Positions 8,137 through 14,900 of a stretch of DNA of 25,502 nt are shown one piece after another. Positions within the stretch are counted from its first letter, which is position 1. Every line of letters starts with the position of its first letter. The notes beneath the pieces are model-generated. The model did no database searches, was not told where the DNA came from, and saw only the letters and a program-made list of their open reading frames with translations. Source of the DNA: Thermoleophilaceae bacterium (GTDB taxonomy: Bacteria > Actinomycetota > Thermoleophilia > Solirubrobacterales > Thermoleophilaceae); contig JACCYP010000225.1 in assembly GCA_013696425.1 (NCBI GenBank), forward strand, positions 1 to 25,502, read 5' to 3'. The translations under genes were made by a program, and so were the position numbers.

Positions 8137-8197
8137 AACCTTTCGTCTCCCGCTTCTAGGTCAGTGCTGCTCCTATCGGCGCACTGGACGAAAGGTT
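8137..8197. repeat. 11-bp perfect inverted repeat in the HDOD-LuxR upstream region
   Basis: AACCTTTCGTC at 8137-8147 is the exact reverse complement of GACGAAAGGTT at 8187-8197. A second pair, CAGTGC 8162-8167 and GCACTG 8181-8186, nests inside and abuts the outer right arm. One outer arm overlaps the -35 of the proposed sigma28 promoter and the other covers the AAAGG ribosome-binding site. It could be an operator dyad. If transcription starts further upstream, it could be an RNA hairpin hiding the ribosome-binding site. Confidence 0.7.
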
Positions 8198-8199
8198 GA
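8173..8199 (-). promoter_or_regulatory. Sigma28 (FliA/SigD)-type promoter for HDOD-LuxR
   Basis: On the minus strand, TCAACCTT (8199-8192), an 11-base spacer and GCCGATAG (8180-8173) match the flagellar sigma consensus TAAAGTTT-N11-GCCGATAA. The -10 matches at 7 of 8 positions, the -35 at 5 of 8, and the spacing is exact. A start about seven bases later would give a leader of roughly 30-35 bases that contains AAAGG. Confidence 0.62.
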
Positions 8200-8249
8200 A
8201 GACTTTCTTAAGTCCCCTGCAAGGGCGTGAAAAACGAGGGGGTAACGAA

Positions 8250-8272
8250 CGTCCAGCTCCGCCGTTTGGACG
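8250..8272 (-). terminator. Weak hairpin just after gltX
   Basis: CGTCCA (8250-8255) and TGGACG (8267-8272) can pair around an 11-base loop, starting within six bases of the gltX stop and followed on the minus strand by TTCGTT. The stem is only six pairs. The same region carries a direct repeat ACGAACGTC at 8245-8253 and 8270-8278. Confidence 0.3.
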
Positions 8273-8277
8273 AACGT

Positions 8278-9537
8278 CTAGGTTTGAGAAAAGCGCTCCA
8301 GGGCGAGGTCGATGCGCTCGAGTGTCTCCTCGCGGCCGAGCGCGGCCACCGATTCGAAGATGCCGGGTGAGATCGTCGAGCCGCTGATCGCGACCCGGAC
8401 CGGCTGGAAGACCTGCTTCGGCTTCACATCGAGCTCCTCCACCACGTCGCGCAGCGCGCGCTCCACCGGCTCGAGCCCCCAGGGCTCGACCACGGCGAGG
8501 GCGGCGCGGGCCTTCTGGAGGTTCTGGTCGGCGCCGTCCTTCATCACCTTGTCCCAGGCCTTCGGATCCATGTCCTGGCGCTCGACGAGGAACGCGGCGA
8601 GCGGCCAGAAGTCGGTGAGGGTCTGCATCTTCTCCTGGGCGAGTGCCACGGCCGGCGCGAGCCCGTCCCTCCCCGTGAGCTCCTCGAGCCGCGCTGTGAG
8701 GTCGTCGGGTGCCAGCTCGCGCAGGTAGCGGCCGTTGAAGTGGCGCAGCTTGTCCGCGTCGAAGATCGCCGCCGACTTCGACACCCGCTCGAGTGAGAAG
8801 CGCTCGGCCAGCTCGTCGCTCGTGAAGAACTCCCGCTCGGGATCGAAGCCGGTGCCGAGCAGCGCGATGTAGTTGCGCACCGCCTCGGGCAGGTAGCCCT
8901 GCTCGCGCAGCTCCTGCACCGATGCCGCGCCGTGGCGCTTGGAGAGCTTCTTGCCGTCGGGTCCGTGCAGCAGCGGGAGGTGCGCGTACACGGGCGGGTC
9001 CTCCCCCAGTGCCTTCAGGATCATCACCTGGCGCGGCGTGTTGGAGAGGTGGTCCTCGCCGCGGACGACGTGGGTGACACCCATGTCGAGGTCGTCGATC
9101 GCGACCGCGAGGTTGTAGAGCGGCGAGCCGTCGGAGCGGGCGATCACGAAATCGTCGATCGAGTCGTGCGGGAAACGGATGTCGCCGCGGATCACGTCGG
9201 TCACCACGGTCTCGCCCTCGTCGGGCACGCGCAGGCGCACCGCGCCGTCGTCCTCGTAGGCGGCGCCGGACTCCAGAAGGGCCGCGATCGCCTTCTCGTG
9301 CTCGGGCCGGCGCTCGGCCTGGGAGAGCGGCCCCTCGTCCCAGTCGAGCTCCAGCCAGCGCAGGGCGTCGAGGATCTGCTCCACGTTCTCGGGGGTCGAG
9401 CGCTCGCGGTCGGTGTCCTCGATACGCAGCACGAGCGAGGCGTCCTCGCCCTGGGCGAGGAGCCAGTTGTAGAGCGCCGTGCGCGCGCCTCCGATATGAA
9501 GGGCGCCCGTGGGCGAAGGAGCAAACCTGACTTTCAT
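8278..9537 (-). CDS. gltX: Glutamyl-tRNA synthetase, short form
   Basis: This class I synthetase charges tRNA-Glu. The ATP-binding HIGH-type motif is HIGG at 14-17 after FAPSPTGAL. KLSKR at 197-201 is the KMSKS-type loop, and DGSPLYNLAVAIDD and THVVRGEDHLSNTPRQ match family blocks. At 419 residues it is shorter than the usual 460-500. Much of the gap falls near residue 94, where AAYEDD passes straight into GAVRLRVP. The roughly 45-50 residues that normally lie between, including the zinc-binding segment of E. coli GluRS, are missing. The anticodon-binding region (from about 290) appears intact. The short form with conserved HIGG and KLSKR could also suggest a GluQ-RS, but those are near 300 residues and lack this C-terminal domain. 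Only nine bases separate its ATG from the divergent endonuclease IV gene. Confidence 0.93.
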   Translation of the reverse strand: MKVRFAPSPTGALHIGGARTALYNWLLAQGEDASLVLRIEDTDRERSTPENVEQILDALRWLELDWDEGPLSQAERRPEHEKAIAALLESGAAYEDDGAVRLRVPDEGETVVTDVIRGDIRFPHDSIDDFVIARSDGSPLYNLAVAIDDLDMGVTHVVRGEDHLSNTPRQVMILKALGEDPPVYAHLPLLHGPDGKKLSKRHGAASVQELREQGYLPEAVRNYIALLGTGFDPEREFFTSDELAERFSLERVSKSAAIFDADKLRHFNGRYLRELAPDDLTARLEELTGRDGLAPAVALAQEKMQTLTDFWPLAAFLVERQDMDPKAWDKVMKDGADQNLQKARAALAVVEPWGLEPVERALRDVVEELDVKPKQVFQPVRVAISGSTISPGIFESVAALGREETLERIDLALERFSQT

Positions 9538-9546
9538 GCGGGCGCG

Positions 9547-9552
9547 ATGCTA
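9547..9552 (-). promoter_or_regulatory. Possible -10 box for gltX (TAGCAT) inside the divergent start codon
   Basis: The hexamer TAGCAT on the minus strand ends nine bases before the gltX ATG. Its complement is the ATG-CTA that opens the divergent endonuclease IV gene, so promoter and start codon would share bases. Confidence 0.3.
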
Positions 9553-10407
9553 GTCGGCGCCCACGTTTCCCCTGCGGGCGGCCTGCCGAATGCCCACGAG
9601 CGCGGGGTCGAGCGCGACTGCGACGCGATCCAGATCTTCCACCAGTCCCCGCGCGCCTGGCGGCCCACCAACCACAAGGACGAGGACATCGCGCGCTTCG
9701 TTGAACTGCGCGAGGCGGGCCCGCCCACCTCCGTGGTGATCCACGCGGTCTACCTCATCAACTCAGCCTCGAAGGACCCCGAGATCCGGAAGAAGTCGCT
9801 CATCTCGCTCACCCACGCGCTGCGGCTCGGCGACAGGATCGGCGCCGACGGCGTGGTGGTCCACCCCGGCTCGACGGTGGGCGAGCCGATGGAGGAATCA
9901 CTGGACCGGGTCGGCAAGCAGCTCTTGGCCGCCCTCGCGGACTCCGAGCGCTGCCCGCTGCTGCTCGAGGACACCGCCGGAGCGGGCAACACCATCGGCC
10001 GCTCCTTCGCCGAGCTCTACGCGCTGCTCGAGCGCACCGGCGGCGACGATCGCATCGGCTTCTGCCTCGACTCCTGCCATCTGCTGGCGAGCGGGTTCGA
10101 CGTGCGCACCGCGGAGTCGCTCGAGGCCGTGATGGACGACTGCGTGTCGACCATCGGCGCCGACCGCGTGCGCTGCATCCACGTGAACGACTCGAAGACG
10201 GCGCTCGGCTCGAACGTGGACCGCCACGCCCCGCTCGGGCAGGGCGAGATCGGGCGCGAGGGCTGCGCGGCATTCCTCTCCGAGCCGCGCTTCGAGGGCC
10301 TTCCGGCGATCTTCGAGGGGCCCGGCCTGCAGGGCAAGGGTGTGACGAAGGAGGACGTCGCGGTCATGCGCGAGCTGCGCGAGGAGGGGCTGGCGAGCCG
10401 CACCTAG
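9547..10407 (+). CDS. nfo: Endonuclease IV (apurinic/apyrimidinic endonuclease)
   Basis: The 286-residue TIM-barrel enzyme cuts the DNA backbone 5' to abasic sites in base excision repair. All nine metal ligands of E. coli Nfo can be matched at a constant small offset: H66, H106, E141, D175, H178, H212, D225, H227 and E257. They lie in the segments VVIHAVYLIN, VVVHPGS, LLLEDTAG, FCLDSCH, IHVNDSK, DRHAPLG and FEGPG. The start ATG 9547 gives the usual N-terminus (LVGAHVSPAGGL). A much longer upstream in-frame extension is only the antisense of gltX and is rejected. No clear Shine-Dalgarno is seen. Its TAG stop shares the CTAG palindrome with the stop of the convergent hydrolase gene. Confidence 0.95.
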   Translation: MLVGAHVSPAGGLPNAHERGVERDCDAIQIFHQSPRAWRPTNHKDEDIARFVELREAGPPTSVVIHAVYLINSASKDPEIRKKSLISLTHALRLGDRIGADGVVVHPGSTVGEPMEESLDRVGKQLLAALADSERCPLLLEDTAGAGNTIGRSFAELYALLERTGGDDRIGFCLDSCHLLASGFDVRTAESLEAVMDDCVSTIGADRVRCIHVNDSKTALGSNVDRHAPLGQGEIGREGCAAFLSEPRFEGLPAIFEGPGLQGKGVTKEDVAVMRELREEGLASRT

Positions 10408-11188
10408 GAGCTCAGCTCACCGGGCGCAGACTCCAGGATCATGCCGGCCACCTCCTCCGGCTTGTCGTACTGCGGGTGGTGCCCTGTGTCAGCGAGTTCC
10501 TCGAGTTCGGCGCCATCGATCGCATCCCGCCAACGCTCTCCCTGGACGCGTGGAAGCAGGCGGTCCTGCTCTCCCCAGATGACGAGGACCGGACAGCGCA
10601 CCTCCCCCATGCGGGCGGCGGTCTTTAAGACGCCATTCTCGTCCTTGTTGGCGAGGACGGGTGCGAGGCCCACCTGCGACTTTGCCAGCGCGCTCAAGAC
10701 ATGGGAGGCATCTCCGGAGTCAGCGCCGCCCCACGGGTGCCGAGCATGGGGCTGAAGACCAGGTAGCGACCCGCAGCGGTGCGCACAAGCGTCGTGGCGA
10801 GGGGCAGCGTGTGCCGCACCAGCGCGAAGGTGCGTTTCAGGTCCCGCTCCACCCGGCGGGCGTGGTCCGGAGTCCACATGCCACTGGGGCTGATGGCGAC
10901 CACCGCCCGCCCGCGGCCGCGCCTGGCGAGCTCGAGGGCCAGCCAGCCCCCTGTGGAGTCCCCGACTAGATCGGGTTGGTCGAGGCCCAGGGTGTCGAGC
11001 TGCTCGAGGAGCCGGTCGGTGAAAGCCTCGATGGTCAGGTCCGCGCCCTCCGGTAGCGGCTCGGCCTCGTAGTGGCCCGGCACGCGGAGCACCTCGACGT
11101 CCCGCGACTTCTCGAGATGAGGGATCAGCGGCGCGAAGTCACGCCAGCTGGCGCCCCCTGCGCCGTGAACGAGCACTATCGGTCCCAC
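10404..11188 (-). pseudogene. Alpha/beta hydrolase broken by a -1 frameshift
   Basis: Two overlapping frames together make one alpha/beta-hydrolase fold protein of about 261 residues. The first part (11188 to about 10713) holds the oxyanion motif VLVHGAGG near residues 5-12 and the nucleophile elbow GDSTGG with Ser78. It then reads GAALTPEMPPMS and stops. The second frame continues as ASHVLSALAKSQVGLAP, with the acid in VIWGEQDRLLP and the catalytic histidine in ADTGHHPQYDKPEE, ending at 10404. Inserting one G near 10711-10713 would turn CCGGAGATGCC into CCGGAGGATGCC and restore TPEDASHVL. So one base seems to be missing: either a real recent mutation or a sequencing or assembly error. The GTG start lies 11 bases after the cysteine-rich gene, which suggests a shared transcript. 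Substrate unknown. Confidence 0.82.
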
Positions 11189-11199
11189 CTGTGCCGACC

Positions 11200-11553
11200 C
11201 TATGAGCTACAGAGGGCCCGGAGGTCGAAGAACTGCGGGTTTGTGCAGTCGAAGGCGTCGCCGTAGCCGTCGTAGGCGCGCTCCACCGACACTCGGCAGG
11301 GCTCGATCGGCGAGCCGGTGAGCTTCACGCCACCGAAGCCGTGGCGCGTGCGCTCGGCCTCGCGGAAGAGCTCGACGTCGATCTCCACCGAGAAGACCTT
11401 GTTCATGCAGCCCATGAAGCGGCGGCCGTCCTCGTCGTCGTAGGAGTAGAGGAACTTGCAGTTCTTGGCGATGCAGCCCGAGGGATGCACGACGCGGTCA
11501 CAGAAGGAGCAGCACTGGCGGCACTCGCTGGTCTGCAACTCCCTCGTCTGCAT
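11200..11553 (-). CDS. Cysteine-rich protein of unknown function
   Basis: The 117-residue protein has ten cysteines. The first six form the dense cluster C11-x2-CC(14,15)-x2-C18-x8-C27-x4-C32 (SECRQCCSFCDR, HPSGCIAKNCKF). C49 (RRFMGCMNKVF), C86, C103 and C115 follow. Aromatic and charged residues between them (LYSYDDEDGRRFMGCMNKVF) argue for a real fold, probably binding metal. The spacing does not match a 2Fe-2S or 2[4Fe-4S] ferredoxin that I know, and no signal peptide or membrane segment is present. I do not recognise the family. The start is ATG 11553. A longer in-frame form starting at 11610 would overlap the divergent membrane protein gene. TACACT nine bases upstream may be a leaderless promoter. 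The frameshifted hydrolase gene follows after 11 bases. Confidence 0.78.
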   Translation of the reverse strand: MQTRELQTSECRQCCSFCDRVVHPSGCIAKNCKFLYSYDDEDGRRFMGCMNKVFSVEIDVELFREAERTRHGFGGVKLTGSPIEPCRVSVERAYDGYGDAFDCTNPQFFDLRALCSS

Positions 11554-11562
11554 GGCCGGAAA

Positions 11563-11568
11563 AGTGTA
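11563..11568 (-). promoter_or_regulatory. Possible -10 box for the cysteine-rich gene (TACACT)
   Basis: A TANNNT hexamer nine bases before the ATG in the 44-base divergent gap; no ribosome-binding site is seen between them. Confidence 0.35.
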
Positions 11569-11597
11569 ACTCCGCCGGGACGGGGTAGGTGCCCCCC

Positions 11598-11882
11598 ATG
11601 ATCGGAGCAATCATCCTCGGCCTCGTGGCCGGATTCGTAGGCAAAGCACTCATGCCGGGCAAGGATCCAGGCGGATTCTTCGTGACCATCCTGCTGGGCC
11701 TCGCGGGCTCGCTCGTCGGCTTCTTCGTCTTCACGAAGCTGCTCGGGATCGGCGACGACGACATGTTCGATCTCGGCGGCCTGCTCGGCGCGATCATCGG
11801 CGTGATGATCCTGCTCGGCGCCTACCGCGTCATCGCGAAGCCAGACCGCGGCGACGCCCCGGTGCCCGGCGCCCGCAGCTAG
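11598..11882 (+). CDS. GlsB/YeaQ/YmgE-family (transglycosylase-associated) membrane protein
   Basis: The 94-residue protein has three hydrophobic segments: IGAIILGLVAGFVGKAL, FFVTILLGLAGSLVGFFVF and LGGLLGAIIGVMILLGAY. The family pattern is clear, with G-rich helices, the ALMPGKDPGG loop after the first helix and the F.GLLGAIIGV repeat in the last. Such proteins sit in the inner membrane and are often stress-induced; the biochemical role is unknown despite the family name. ATG 11598 is preferred because it opens directly into the first helix; a GTG at 11589 would add three residues. GGGGTAGG lies about eight bases upstream of the ATG. It converges on dnaE, with a strong hairpin between them. 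Confidence 0.88.
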   Translation: MIGAIILGLVAGFVGKALMPGKDPGGFFVTILLGLAGSLVGFFVFTKLLGIGDDDMFDLGGLLGAIIGVMILLGAYRVIAKPDRGDAPVPGARS

Positions 11883-11916
11883 CTGAGCCGCCAGGGGCCC
11901 GCCTCGCAAGGACGCA

Positions 11917-11948
11917 GACTCTCGCCTTGCCGGGGCAAGGCGAGAGTC
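11917..11948. terminator. Bidirectional hairpin terminator between the GlsB-like gene and dnaE
   Basis: GACTCTCGCCTTGCC (11917-11931) is the reverse complement of GGCAAGGCGAGAGTC (11934-11948), leaving only two bases between; in practice this is a 14-bp stem with a four-base loop. CCTCGC (11902-11907) and GCGAGG (11957-11962) could extend it beyond an internal loop. It sits between two converging stops and has no T-run on either side, as is common for terminators in high-GC actinobacteria. Confidence 0.85.
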
Positions 11949-11979
11949 GAGGACGCCGCGAGGTGATGCCCATCGCGGC

Positions 11980-14900
11980 TCAGGCCAGCGTCACGCCACC
12001 GAGCTCGTCAAGCTCGTTCCTGCACCGCGGCGAGACGCGGTAGCCCTCGCCGAGCACCACCGTGCGCGGGCCGATCATGAGCATCAGCTCGTGGTCGCCG
12101 GGTGAACCCTTCACCACGTCCATCAGGTCGTCGAGCAGCGTGGCCGAGGCGCCCGGGTCGAGGGAGAGCGTGAGCCGCTTCGCGGGCTCGAACACGATCT
12201 CGGCCGCGGCGGAGATCTCCTCTTCGGTGGGCTCGAAGGGCGTGACCTCCTGCACCACGATCTTGGTCTCGCCGCGCTCCTTGTGGTCCACGCGGCCGCG
12301 GATGATGACAACGGCGTCGGTGTCGACCTTCTCCGCGTTGCCTGCGTAGGCGGAGTTGAAGATGAGGATCTCGCACTGGCCCTCGAGGTCGTCGAGCGTG
12401 GCGAACATCATCGGCTCGCCCTTCTTCGTCCTGATCCGCTTGCACTCGGAGATCATTCCGCCGACGGTGACCCACGAGCCGTCCTTCTTGTCGCCGATCT
12501 CGGCGAGCGAGCATTCGACCTTGGCGCGCAGGGCACCGCGCACCTCCTTGAGGGGGTGCGAGGAGAGGAAGAGCCCGAGCGTCTCCTTCTCCATCGCGTT
12601 CAGGTCGGCGCGCTGGTCCTCGATCGAGGGCACCGGCAGGCGCTGCTTGCCGAATGGCGAGGACGATGCGGCGGGACCGGGCTCGTCGAGCCCGTCGAAG
12701 ATCGAGCCCTGGCCCATCTGCGCGTCCTGCTGGGCCTTCTGGCCGGCCGCCTGCGCCTGGGGCAGTACCTCGAGCATGCCCGCGCGCGTGGCGCCGGTGG
12801 AGTCGAGCGCACCGCACTTCACGAGCGACTCGATCGCCTTCTTGTTCACCGCGCGGCAGTCGGCGCGCTCGCAGAAGTCCCAGATCGAGTCGAACGGCCC
12901 GCCGGACTCGCGCGCGGTGACGATGGCCTCGACCGCGGCCGCGCCGACGTTCTTCACGGCATCGAGCCCGAAGCGGATGTTGCCGCCGGAAACCACGAAG
13001 TCGTGGCCGGACTCGTTCACGTCCGGGGGCAGCACCTCGATGCCCATCTCCTCGCACTTGGAGACGAAGAACGGGACCTTGTCCTTGGTCGACATGACCG
13101 AGGAGATGAGCGCGGCCATGTACTCGGCCGGGTAGTTGGCCTTGAGCCATGCCGTGCGATAGGAGATGAGCGCGTAGCAAGCTGCGTGGGAATTGTGGGA
13201 AACGATCCCGTTCGCGATGAAATTGAGCGGGCCGTTCGCCGCCATCTCGACGTCGTAGGTCATGTAGCTGTCGTGGTCCTCGATGCTGACGATGGGGTCG
13301 CCATTCTCGGCGTGGGCCTTCTGAAGTTGTGCCTCCACGACGTACTTGAAGTCCTCCGGAGTGACCACCACGAAGGGCAGGTCGCCGTACTTCTCCGCGA
13401 AGTATTCGTGTGAACGGTCCATGCCGTCCATCTCCCAATAGGTGCCCTCGAAGTAGTAGTCGCAGATTCGGCCGTTGCCCAGCACCTTGTGCATCTCGAA
13501 GGCGATCCCTCGCGCGATGAGCCATTCGCACATGTCGCGCTCTGGCTGGCTCGCACACCACATTCCGTTGCTTGCCACCGAGCAGTGGCCATACCCCGGT
13601 CCCGTGTCGTATGCGGCGCGCACCGCCGCGATGCTCGACTCAATCTGGCGCCGGCGCCATTCAGGATCGTTCTTGTGGAGCCAGATCGTCCGCTTGATCG
13701 CGTCTTCCCTTACCACCGCGAGGTTTCGGCGAATCGCCGGATGCAGTTCGTGCATCCGCTTCATATGGGCGACCTTCTCCTCCGGGGAACGGGTCGCCTG
13801 ATAGGCCCGCATCCGGTCTGCAGCGCGCTGATCCTGCGCCTTTCGCCCTGGCCTGCGAGCGAGTGCGGTCATGGTCTTCCGCCTGGCCTCCCGCTGCTTG
13901 CCAGAGATCATCGGGAGAGTTATGAGCTCCGTTCCGACCTGCATGTCGCGGACCTCTCTGTAGCCACCCGTCGTCAGCAAGCGGTGATCTGGGGTAACCC
14001 GAATCATCCGGCCGCTCGCGCACCGGATCTCCTTCAGCGGCTTGCGACCGGTCCTGACTATTCGCTCGACACGGTGAGGACGCACCTCGCCATCGGGCCA
14101 CATCGCCATGATCTCGGCGGGCTTCTGGTTGTAGGCCTCCGACAGTCGCAGGCGCGTCCCGTCCGGCAGGATGACCTTCGTGGCACTGTGGGCGCATCGG
14201 TTGAAGGAATAATCAGCGGCGGCCTCGTTCGTCTGCCACAGGTGCTGGACCACCTGCGGGCTCGTGCCGCTCTCCTGCGCGCCCTTCAGGAACTCGTCCT
14301 TCAGCAAGGCCATCTTGTCGCGCAGCTTCTTGCCGATCGCCTTGCGCAGGTCGTCCGCGCGCGCCCCCGAGAAGCCGGCGATCTCCTTCGCGATCTGCAT
14401 CGACTGCTCCTGGTAGAGGATCACCCCGTAGGTCGGCTCGGTGATCGAGCGCAGGCGCGGGTCCGGGTAGTCGATCGACTCCGGATCGCGCTTGTTCAGC
14501 GCGTAGGTGTCGATGTGGCGCATGGCTCCCGGGCGGTAGAGCGCCACCAGCGCGACGAGGTCCTCGAACTCCGTGGGCTTCACCTTGCGCAGCGACTCGC
14601 GCATGCCGTCGGACTCGAACTGGAACACGCCGACCGAGTCCCCGGCGGCCATCATCGCGTAGGTCTTCGCGTCGTCGAGCGGCAGGTCCGCCATGTCCGG
14701 CCGCTCGCCCGCGGAGCGCTCGATGATGTCGAGCGCGGCCTCGATCACGTCGAGATTGCGCAGGCCGAGGAAGTCCATCTTCAGCAGGCCCATCTCCTCG
14801 ATCGGGCCCATCGAGTACTGCGTGACGGTGCGGTACTGGCGCTCGCCGGTCTCCGATACCGCGCCCTTGTCCTCAACCCGCTGGAGGGGAACGATGTCGG

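Noticed and set aside
8133..8277. Cyclic-di-GMP (GEMM) riboswitch ahead of the HDOD-LuxR gene
   Set aside because: The conserved GEMM core and tetraloop-receptor sequences are absent; the paired arms are better explained by promoter and operator elements.
13192..14196. Split intein or separate homing-endonuclease gene
   Set aside because: Both splicing halves and the nuclease region lie in one uninterrupted reading frame with the exteins, so this is a contiguous intein, not a split one.
13192..14196. LAGLIDADG or HNH homing endonuclease
   Set aside because: No LAGLIDADG-like helix pair and no HNH/H-N-N zinc motif can be found between blocks B and F.
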